From positions 1-24,455 of the forward strand of contig JAEOTJ010000444.1 of assembly GCA_016839905.1 (NCBI GenBank): a DNA stretch of 24,455 bases. Direction: 5' to 3'. The stretch's first letter is position 1, and every line of letters starts with the position of its first letter. Under the pieces are notes generated by a model that was not told the origin of the DNA, ran no database searches, and saw nothing but the letters and a program-made list of their open reading frames with translations. Origin of the DNA: Promethearchaeota archaeon. GTDB taxonomy: Archaea; Asgardarchaeota; Lokiarchaeia; Sigynarchaeales; SOKP01. Shown here one piece after another: positions 16,563 through 23,328 of the stretch. The position numbers and the translations under genes were made by a program.

Positions 16563-17915
16563 TGTTGTCATCTTAATAACTCTTTTAGTTTTCATCTTTA
16601 AATTATGTGAGCCTATGAGATGTATTTTTTCAGGAGTTATCTCTTTTCTTTTCTGTTCAATGACAACTGGTTTTTTTAATATTAATATTTCTTGTTCAGC
16701 AGTTTCTTTCCTAACAATAATATCGGGGAACGTGGGTGTTAAATAACAATAATAACAAAAACTACGTTTCTTAACTATTTCTAAGATTTTCTGTAGTTTT
16801 TCAGTACTTGCATCACTTTCGACTAAGAATTCAACCTCAAAATCATCAATCATAGGAATATTATCCTCAATTCCAAATCCAGTGGTTAAGTCTATATCCA
16901 TTTTTGCTTTAGTTTTAAGTTCTTTTAATATAATCCCTTCCATTGCAGCCCATTTTGCAAAAGCAGTTTGAACACATGCACTCATACCAGAAATGCATAA
17001 TGCAACAGGATGAAAGGAAGTACCCCCACCACCTAAAATTAAAGTTTCATCTGTCTGGATAAGTTTCTCTCCAGCTCTTTCAGTAGGTAATGTTATTTCG
17101 AATTGAGGGCCATAATTAACGCCTAATCTCCACTTACCTTCAACTGCTAATGTCTTTTTACATAATGAGCGGTTTTGAGATAAAACTTCTTTAGTTTCTT
17201 TAAATGCATCTAAATTAATTCGGTTAATTATGGAATTCTCAGAAAAAGTTAACCCTTGATTATTTTCTACTAAATTTTGTGTTAAAAGTTCTGGATTATC
17301 ATTGACTACTTTTGTTAACTTAAGTCGTGGAAATATGGGATAAGTTATACAATAATAACAAAAACAGCGTATTTTTGTGAACTCTACAATTTTATTTAAT
17401 TGATCCATATCAGCATCGGTATCGACAATTAAATCTAATTGATAATTATCTACCATGGGGAAATTATCTTCAATTCCTATTGAAGTTGTTAAATCAATGT
17501 CTGCTTGTGCTCTAATTCTAAATTTATTTAACTCTATCCCATCCATTGCTGCCCATTTGGCAAAGGCTGCCGAAAAACATCCACAAAAACCTGCTAAACA
17601 TAATGAAATGGGATGCAAAGCAGTACCTCCACCACCTAATAATATTGTCTCATCAGTCTGAACTGTAATTGCTCCAGCTCTCTCAGTCATTAGTTTAGTT
17701 TCAAATTGAGGGCCATATTGTAAATTCAAACGCCAATCGCCATCTACTTTTAATTGTTTTTTACAGAGGGAACGATCCTTCGTATATTGCTTAACCATTT
17801 CCCTAAATCCTCTTAAATCAATGCGATTTAATAATAATTGCTTGATAGGAACTTCTTCTATATTGTGTTCTTCAATTCTATCAGCAAGTTTTTTTAAAAC
17901 GTTTGTGAAATCCAT
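16557..17915 (-). CDS. Tandem-duplicated OsmC-like protein
   Basis: A 452-aa protein made of two OsmC/Ohr-like domains, at about residues 25-200 and 226-401 (offset 201). Each has RSLCKK, W-RL-YGPQFE-----TERAG, the QTDETxxLGGGGT...HP segment that resembles the OsmC substrate-cleft loop, and AFAKWAAM-GI. Each then has DIDLTT-GIEDN-PM and ends in FCYYC. OsmC proteins reduce organic hydroperoxides with two cysteines; usually each domain dimerises, whereas this protein would be an intramolecular dimer. Candidate redox cysteines are C106, C111 and C113 in copy 1 against C307 and C314 in copy 2. Each copy also has an FCYYC pair (C186/C189 and C387/C390), not the usual single CP motif. The ~50-aa C-terminal tail is basic and unique. 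Peroxidase activity is not certain; these may be thiol sensors. Confidence 0.75.
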   Translation of the reverse strand: MDFTNVLKKLADRIEEHNIEEVPIKQLLLNRIDLRGFREMVKQYTKDRSLCKKQLKVDGDWRLNLQYGPQFETKLMTERAGAITVQTDETILLGGGGTALHPISLCLAGFCGCFSAAFAKWAAMDGIELNKFRIRAQADIDLTTSIGIEDNFPMVDNYQLDLIVDTDADMDQLNKIVEFTKIRCFCYYCITYPIFPRLKLTKVVNDNPELLTQNLVENNQGLTFSENSIINRINLDAFKETKEVLSQNRSLCKKTLAVEGKWRLGVNYGPQFEITLPTERAGEKLIQTDETLILGGGGTSFHPVALCISGMSACVQTAFAKWAAMEGIILKELKTKAKMDIDLTTGFGIEDNIPMIDDFEVEFLVESDASTEKLQKILEIVKKRSFCYYCYLTPTFPDIIVRKETAEQEILILKKPVVIEQKRKEITPEKIHLIGSHNLKMKTKRVIKMTTL

Positions 17916-18036
17916 AATACAACTCGAATTATATATGACGTTATTATCCCATAAATACGACTAAAAAGGTATTTAATCCTTTTCAAAAGAATATATATAA
18001 AAAAATAATAATTTCACATCTATAAAAATTTTGATT

Positions 18037-18092
18037 ATTGATTATAAATTTTCCGTTTGAAAACATAAATTGATTTTTGATTAAATATTTCC
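18037..18092 (-). pseudogene. Decayed fragment matching the 3' end of the adjacent longin gene
   Basis: Bases 18037-18074 match 18131-18168, the stop region of the longin gene just upstream on this strand, at 28 of 38 positions. Eight of the ten differences are transitions, as expected for diverged homologous DNA. Read on the minus strand it encodes KINLCFQTENL-stop against the parent KIDIYFRMGDL-stop. Similarity fades toward 18092 with one indel and an in-frame stop. It looks like the remnant of a tandem duplicate. The short length and AT bias leave real doubt. Confidence 0.35.
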
Positions 18093-18135
18093 ATTAAAAA
18101 AAATCATTAACTGGGATAAGACAAAAGAGGATTGA

Positions 18136-18531
18136 TTATAAGTCTCCCATTCGGAAATAGATATCGATTTTAGTTTGGAATTTGTCAAACATACTAAGAT
18201 CCCCGTCCCAATTTGAGATCTGCTCAATTGAGAACATTTCTTCAAATAAATCGGCAATAATTTTGCACATATTTTGTATATCTTTAGGTTTAGCATTTAA
18301 AGAAGATTTTGCAACTAAAACTATATTATTATCAAGACAAGGGATTAATGAAAATTTAAGACTTTTAAGATTAAAAGCATTTAACTTGCATCCTGTAACT
18401 TTCTCACAATATGATTCTATTACAGAAATAGCGCATCCTAAGAGTGACTTATTAATACTTCCTTCTTTACAAAAATCAACTATAGGAACACCAGCTTTAG
18501 AAAAAACCCACAAATCTTCTAATAAGACCAT
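18136..18531 (-). CDS. Longin-domain-like small protein 1
   Basis: A 131-aa single-domain protein with the strand-strand-helix-three strands-two helices order of the longin/roadblock superfold. These domains bind small GTPases or act as adaptor and trafficking subunits in eukaryotes. Strand 1 reads EDLWVFSKAGVPIVDF (5-20), helix 1 LGCAISVIESYCEKVTG (32-48) and strands 3-5 KSLKFSLIP, NNIVLVAKSS. Helices PKDIQNMCKIIADLFEEMF then follow. The LWVF opening and overall plan match the second longin gene at 19010-19402. Asgard archaea carry many such stand-alone longin proteins beside Ras-like GTPases, though none is in this window. It has four cysteines and no signal peptide or membrane span. It lies 27 nt downstream of the three-span membrane protein on the same strand, so cotranscription is likely. 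Identification rests on pattern, not a search. Confidence 0.65.
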   Translation of the reverse strand: MVLLEDLWVFSKAGVPIVDFCKEGSINKSLLGCAISVIESYCEKVTGCKLNAFNLKSLKFSLIPCLDNNIVLVAKSSLNAKPKDIQNMCKIIADLFEEMFSIEQISNWDGDLSMFDKFQTKIDIYFRMGDL

Positions 18532-18558
18532 TTTCTTCTTTATTGTTAATTATACTGA

Positions 18559-18894
18559 CTACTTTTCAATTATTAATTTATATGTCTTATAACTTAGATT
18601 AACAATTATTAAAACAAATAATCCGCCAAAAACATATACTATTGCTGTCATTAATGCAATAATTTCTGTAGCATCTATAATTTCCATTGCATTAAGATAT
18701 AGAAAGGTAATATTAAATGCATAACCAAATAAAAATAGTATTATTAATGCTTGTATTTTTTTCCATTTTTTAATTAAGTTTGCTCCTGGAAATAACGCTT
18801 TTATTTTTGTTATAATGATTAAACTTATGACAAAAAAAGTAATACCTCCAATAGAACATATTAGACTAAACCAAAAATCCCATTCTAATGTCAT
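18559..18894 (-). CDS. Three-span membrane protein, unknown function
   Basis: A 111-aa protein that is almost entirely membrane: spans at about residues 8-30, 47-67 and 78-100, separated by a basic loop (KIKALFPGANLIKKWKKIQ) and a short acidic loop (NAMEIIDATE). It ends with a basic tail, SYKTYKLIIEK. By the positive-inside rule the first loop and the C-terminus face the cytoplasm. I do not recognise a family; the pattern is reminiscent of the membrane part of some archaeal sensor proteins, but no signalling domain is attached. It sits between two longin genes on the same strand (27 nt to the downstream one, 115 nt from the upstream one). It could be their membrane anchor. ATG start at 18892-18894. 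Confidence 0.6.
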   Translation of the reverse strand: MTLEWDFWFSLICSIGGITFFVISLIIITKIKALFPGANLIKKWKKIQALIILFLFGYAFNITFLYLNAMEIIDATEIIALMTAIVYVFGGLFVLIIVNLSYKTYKLIIEK

Positions 18895-19009
18895 TTTTAA
18901 ATACCTTTTATAAAATTTAAATAAAAATTCAAGTATTCTTATTTATTATAATTTTTATTTGTTTTATTCATATAAAAAAATTGTTAAATAGTTTTTTTAT
19001 GAATTAAAA

Positions 19010-19402
19010 TTATTTTACAAATTCTTTTATAGTATCATTAAATCTTTTTTCACTATTAATAAAAATACTCCGATCATCTTTAAATTGTTCAATTAAAATC
19101 TTAGAATAAATATCTAAGAATCTATTTGAGACTAATCCTAAATCTTGCTCGGCTTTCTTTATTTTAATGTCTAATGATGAACAGCCTGCAAATAACAGAT
19201 CATTTTTTTTATTTATTGTAATTAAGTTTTCACTCATTTCCATACTTGATAATTCTTCATTGGAAAGTTCTTCTATAAGTGAATTAAAAGCTATGAGCAT
19301 ATCACCAAATCGTTCTGGAGAATGATTAACATCAGAAACATAATCAAAAAGAATTTTCCCTTTTTCATTAAAAACCCAGAGATTTATAAACGTTTTTCCC
19401 AA
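19010..19402 (-). CDS. Longin-domain-like small protein 2
   Basis: A 130-aa longin-like domain. Strand 1-2 reads FINLWVFNEKGKILFDYVS (5-23), helix 1 ERFGDMLIAFNSLIEELSNEELSSMEM, then strands ENLITINKKNDLLFAGCSS and helices AEQDLGLVSNRFLDIYSKILIEQF. The match to the longin 1 layout is residue-for-residue at the LWVF start and the final helices. Longin domains commonly partner small GTPases in Asgard archaea. The only in-frame start before the conserved strand is TTG at 19400-19402, because a TGA codon lies two codons upstream. An ATG seven nt further back (19407-19409) is in another frame. Shortening the A5 run (forward-strand T5 at 19393-19397) by one base would give MIIGKTFINLWVF. So either UUG initiation or a one-base indel is present. 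Confidence 0.7.
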   Translation of the reverse strand: MGKTFINLWVFNEKGKILFDYVSDVNHSPERFGDMLIAFNSLIEELSNEELSSMEMSENLITINKKNDLLFAGCSSLDIKIKKAEQDLGLVSNRFLDIYSKILIEQFKDDRSIFINSEKRFNDTIKEFVK

Positions 19403-19850
19403 TGATCATCCCAATTTTAATTTTTTTTTTTATTCTTTGAATAATTTATTTCATTTATCTTATAATATGATATTAAGAATACTTAGTATAAAATAATTGA
19501 ATAATATAATTATTGTTATTTGATAAAAAATTCGTAATCAAAATAATTAAAAAAATTGAATTTTTTATTTAAATGACAAAAGGTCTATATAATTATTTTA
19601 AAATTAATAATCTATAAAGTGGATTCTGTTGACTAGAATTTTAAATCAGAGTTAAAATATGAATTAATTAAAAAGAAATTAAATAAAAAGAATATAAACG
19701 GATATTAAAAAATTCTTTATAAAAAAGAATTAGTTCAGAAAAAATAAGTACTTTAAATTTCTAATTTTAGATTCTCTATTGGATTTTTAAATAATCAATT
19801 TTAATTATATTGCATTTAAATTGTATTTGTTTTAATTAAAGAGATATAAT
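19403..19850. other. 448-bp AT-rich divergent intergenic region, no gene seen
   Basis: Lies between the leftward longin gene and the rightward zinc/nuclease gene, so it should hold both promoters. I see no open frame, tRNA or tandem array. Two perfect palindromes occur: 19550-19557 with 19559-19566 (8-bp arms) and 19711-19717 with 19725-19731 (7-bp arms). Both are A/T-dominated and may be chance. The most plausible TATA-like box for the rightward gene is CATTTAAAT at 19813-19821, 30-38 nt before its ATG. The length is unusual for this gene-dense window. Confidence 0.5.
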
Positions 19851-21545
19851 ATGAAGGAGAATATATCTGATAAGCGTGGGGAATATAAGACTAAAGAGAA
19901 AGAAGATAAATATCAAAATAATGAGAAATCTTCATACAAACCAAGCTATGATAGAATAAAATTAATCGAAAAATCTACTTATAAACCAAGTTATGAAAGA
20001 CCAGAAAAAATAGAGAAATCTTCTTACACTCCAAGCTATGAAAGACCAAACTTAGATATAAAAAATGAAGAAATTGAAAAATGGGAACCAAAAAACGAAG
20101 ATGAACTTGATACTGACTTATTTGAGAATGATTGGGAACCTATTGACTATGGAAACGACTCCAAAACGACCAAGGAAATGTTGAATGATGATCGAGACCA
20201 AAAGGTTGTAAACTATAAATATGATATTGTTGATATGCATAAAATTGCTAAAAAGAGAGGAGGTCAATGTCTGTCAGAAAAATTTGAAGGTGTAAAATCA
20301 AATCTTAGATGGGAATGTGGATTAGGACATGAATGGGATGCTACTCCAGATAATGTGAAGAATAAAAACTCATGGTGTCCAAAGTGCTCATATGGAACTG
20401 CGGAAAGGACATGCCGACAATTCTTTGAGAGATTGTTTGAGAAAGATTTTAAAAAAGGTCAGCCCGATTGGTTAAAAAGTCCAAAAGGGGGACAAATGCA
20501 CCTTGATGGATATAACAAGGAATTAGCAATAGCCTTTGAATATCAAGGATCTCAACACTTTATTTTTACTCCACACTTTCATAAAACTATCGAGAGATTT
20601 AAACAAGATCAAGCCTACGATAAATGGAAAAAAGAAATGTGCGAAAAAAACAAAGTAAAACTGATTCAAGTTCCGTATACCTTGAAAATCGAAGAAATGG
20701 AAAATTATATCAGAAAGCAATACAAAAAACTCGACATTAGCGCGCCTCTGAATCCCAAAAAAATCGACTATACAAAATTCAATTTCCAAACCGAAGATAA
20801 ATTAAAAGAATTACAAGAACTTGCTAAATTTCGAGGAGGAAAATTACTCTCAGAAAAATATATCAATGCAGTCACCAAAATGGAATGGCAATGCGAAAAA
20901 GGACATACTTGGATGGCTTCCCCGAACAATATTAAGAATAACACTAAAGGAAGGGAAGGTAATAAAGGAAATTGGTGTCCGAAATGCGCCCAAAGACAAA
21001 AATATACCATCGAGGAAGTTATAGAATACGCAAAAGCTAAAGGAGGCGAATGCTTATCAGAGGAATACACCAGAGCCCAGGAAAAACTGAAATGGCGCTG
21101 TAATAAAGGACACGAATGGGAAACTTCCTTCTATAATGTGAATGTCCATAATAGCTGGTGCCCAATTTGTCCTAAAGAGAAAAGGTTTCTAAAAGTAAAA
21201 GAAATCGCGATTTCAAAAGGTGGAAAATGTAAATCAGAAGAATATAAAGGTGCTCATGGAAAACTACTCTGGGAATGTAAAGACGGTCACAAGTGGAAAG
21301 CGTCCCCGAATAGTATTAATAATGGTACATGGTGCCCAACATGCGCAGGTCAAAAAAAAGTAACAATTGAGGAAATGAAAATCCTCGCAAACTCCTATGG
21401 AGGTGAATGTCTTTCAAAAAAATATTCTGGTGCTCATGGACTTCTAATCTGGAAATGTAAGAATGGACATGAATGGAAAGCTACACCTAATTATATAAAA
21501 AGTCATAAAAAATGGTGTCCAAAATGCGAAGGAACTAAGAATTAA
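19851..21545 (+). CDS. Nuclease-like protein with five zinc (treble-clef/DUF4379-type) modules
   Basis: A 564-aa modular protein. Residues 1-120 are charged and disordered, with three exact-period 15-aa repeats (from 25, 40 and 55; EKSSYKPSYDR-like). Five zinc modules follow the pattern GG-CLSE-Y---KL-W-C--GH-W-A-P-NIK---WCP-C. Their ligand sets are C156/H160/C176/C179, C348/H352/C376/C379, C417/H421/C437/C440, C476/H480/C495/C498 and C537/H541/C556/C559. Between modules 1 and 2 (about 183-296) lies a restriction-endonuclease-like (VSR/PD-(D/E)XK) domain. It has HLDGYNKELAIAFEYQGSQHF (D219, E230, Q232 as candidate catalytic triad), then YDKWKKEMCEKNKVKLIQVPY. Similar zinc-plus-nuclease proteins are familiar from phages and giant viruses. 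Codons in the 3' half are richer in G and C than the neighbours, hinting at transfer. Its function could be DNA cleavage or recognition in defence or a mobile-element context. Confidence 0.75.
   Translation: MKENISDKRGEYKTKEKEDKYQNNEKSSYKPSYDRIKLIEKSTYKPSYERPEKIEKSSYTPSYERPNLDIKNEEIEKWEPKNEDELDTDLFENDWEPIDYGNDSKTTKEMLNDDRDQKVVNYKYDIVDMHKIAKKRGGQCLSEKFEGVKSNLRWECGLGHEWDATPDNVKNKNSWCPKCSYGTAERTCRQFFERLFEKDFKKGQPDWLKSPKGGQMHLDGYNKELAIAFEYQGSQHFIFTPHFHKTIERFKQDQAYDKWKKEMCEKNKVKLIQVPYTLKIEEMENYIRKQYKKLDISAPLNPKKIDYTKFNFQTEDKLKELQELAKFRGGKLLSEKYINAVTKMEWQCEKGHTWMASPNNIKNNTKGREGNKGNWCPKCAQRQKYTIEEVIEYAKAKGGECLSEEYTRAQEKLKWRCNKGHEWETSFYNVNVHNSWCPICPKEKRFLKVKEIAISKGGKCKSEEYKGAHGKLLWECKDGHKWKASPNSINNGTWCPTCAGQKKVTIEEMKILANSYGGECLSKKYSGAHGLLIWKCKNGHEWKATPNYIKSHKKWCPKCEGTKN
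19923..20048 (+). repeat. Three in-frame 45-bp repeats in the zinc/nuclease gene
   Basis: The codons for residues 25-66 encode three copies of a 15-aa unit (EKSSYKPSYDR, EKSTYKPSYER, EKSSYTPSYER) at exact 45-nt spacing. The DNA copies have diverged at third positions, so the array is not very recent. The units are Tyr/Ser/Pro-rich and probably disordered. Confidence 0.8.
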
Positions 21546-21589
21546 ACATTAATTTATTAAAAAATAAATATTTAAATCCCTTTAGCTTA

Positions 21590-23179
21590 CTATTTTATTA
21601 AATTTTTCTTTATATGTTTAAAAATTTGTTCAGGAGTCATTTTTTCTTTCTTACCATTTAGACGTATAAATGCACAAGGATCACCATTTTCAGGATAGAA
21701 ATTACTAATATTTCCCTTGTTTGAATGGATTTTTATCCTTATAAGTGTCTTTCCCTTATACTGATTTACCTCTAATAATGGCCATTTCTTAAGATACTTC
21801 ATAGATTTTTCTTGGATTTCTCTCTTAACCTGATCAATGGTCTTTTTCGTGGATCTGAGAAAGGGCTCTATCCCAATAATTTTGTCAAGACCTTGCTTAC
21901 TTTCATCTACACCAATAAAAATATAACCTCCATCGCCATTCTCAAATGAGTTGATATGACCATAGAGATCATTCCCGCTCCCATCTTTATTATTGGATTC
22001 TTTTGGTATTATTTTTAGTTCAATATTTGCTGTTTCACCTCCTTTTTTTTCAGTAGCTAAAATCAACTGAATCCATGACTCTATTGTAGACTCAAAAGGT
22101 TTAAAATCTTCGAAGATTGTGTAGTTTGCTATTTTTGATATTATTTCCTCCAACTCATCTTCAACAAAACTATACAAATAGGGAAGATGATTTCTATAAG
22201 AATGTAGGAGACTTGAAAACCGGTGGCCATGACCGTAAATATATTTATTAGTATCCCACTTTTCTTCTGTATTATAAAAGAATTCAACCTGATTTTCTTC
22301 ACCTTTAGTTAACTTTTCGAAAAAGCATGTAAAAAACGAATCTTTCACATATTGAATAGGAATACCTGACTCCTCCTTGTTATAAACTTTTATTCGCAGG
22401 GGTAAATTTGAATATAATCGAAACTGGTTCCTTATAAAGAAGAAATTCTGTTCGATAAACTTCTTATAATAAAAAAGAAAATCATTCAATAATGCTTCTA
22501 TAAATTTATTCTTCTGTTCTGGAGAAAATAGTTCTAATTGGTAAAAACCTTTTCGATTTGTATTAGCTAATAGCGCTTCTTTAGAAATATCCTCTTGTGG
22601 TAGTAATCTAGTTTCTTTAGGATAAGGATTACGAAATAAGAAATTCTCTAAATAATATTCAATATCTTCTTTAAGAAGGTCTATAGCAGTTCCATCAATA
22701 CCTCTCTGTAAGATATAATTTTTGTGTTTTATCTTTATGTAAAATTTGTCTTTTACTTTCTCCATAAATACTTTAGGTCTAAATGGATTATAAAGCCATT
22801 CTGGTTGAGTTTTTCCAATTTTGACAAAATACTCTTTCATCGTAGGAAAATAAAGTGTTTTAATGGCTTCATAAAAATCGATTTGTTGATTCATATGGTA
22901 ATATTCTTTTAATACTTGATTTTTTTCAGAGATATCTACTCTGTATGAATAAGTATCTGAAAAAATTAAAGTCGCATATGGTATAATACTAACAATTTCA
23001 TTTTCAAAAGCTCTTGAAAATTCCTCCTTAAAATCAAAATCTATTGGTTTAATATCACCAGCATGTATGAATGACATATGTTTATGTCCGTATTTAAAAG
23101 AGTAAGTTCCATTATCATTTCGAACTAGACCATCTTTAATTGATTTAATTTTTTCTTTTACAGTTGCTTCGTATTCCAT
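21590..23179 (-). CDS. Protein with C-terminal Schlafen AlbA_2 domain and novel N-terminus
   Basis: A 529-aa protein. Its C-terminal ~145 residues (about 384-526) form an AlbA_2 (Schlafen AlbA) domain. The domain opens with ANIELKIIPKE, the counterpart of the E-x-K motif. GHINSFENGDGGYIFIGVDESKQG (407-430) follows, the AfaNt-GG-lliGVdD signature, then KIIGIEPF and late PCAFIRLNGKKEKMTPEQIF. The domain binds nucleic acid and in Schlafen proteins carries RNase activity. Normally it sits at the N-terminus before a winged helix; here it terminates the protein. The preceding ~375 residues (aromatic- and lysine-rich, with YGHKHMSFIHAGD at 30-42 and YGHGHRFSSLLHSYRNH at 315-331) match no family I recognise. 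There is no signal peptide or membrane span. It is convergent with the zinc/nuclease gene, with 44 bp between stops. A defence or regulatory role is plausible, not shown. Confidence 0.75.
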   Translation of the reverse strand: MEYEATVKEKIKSIKDGLVRNDNGTYSFKYGHKHMSFIHAGDIKPIDFDFKEEFSRAFENEIVSIIPYATLIFSDTYSYRVDISEKNQVLKEYYHMNQQIDFYEAIKTLYFPTMKEYFVKIGKTQPEWLYNPFRPKVFMEKVKDKFYIKIKHKNYILQRGIDGTAIDLLKEDIEYYLENFLFRNPYPKETRLLPQEDISKEALLANTNRKGFYQLELFSPEQKNKFIEALLNDFLFYYKKFIEQNFFFIRNQFRLYSNLPLRIKVYNKEESGIPIQYVKDSFFTCFFEKLTKGEENQVEFFYNTEEKWDTNKYIYGHGHRFSSLLHSYRNHLPYLYSFVEDELEEIISKIANYTIFEDFKPFESTIESWIQLILATEKKGGETANIELKIIPKESNNKDGSGNDLYGHINSFENGDGGYIFIGVDESKQGLDKIIGIEPFLRSTKKTIDQVKREIQEKSMKYLKKWPLLEVNQYKGKTLIRIKIHSNKGNISNFYPENGDPCAFIRLNGKKEKMTPEQIFKHIKKNLIK

Positions 23180-23328
23180 AATTCCACCACTAAAAATAAA
23201 TTAACTTCTTAAATAACAAAATTATTTAGTGGATATTTATATTTTATGTACCGACGAAAATCAGATTAATAGCTTAATTCATCTAGTCAAATTTACAGGA
23301 GAAAATAGTATCTAAGTGTGAAAATTTA

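Noticed and set aside
18081..18296. 71-aa leftward frame overlapping the longin 1 gene
   Set aside because: It overlaps the well-supported longin frame and has no domain pattern, so it is a shadow frame.
19550..19731. Palindromes at 19550-19566 and 19711-19731 as operators or terminators
   Set aside because: Arms are 7-8 bp and A/T-dominated, expected by chance in this composition. Neither sits at a position that suggests termination or a defined operator.
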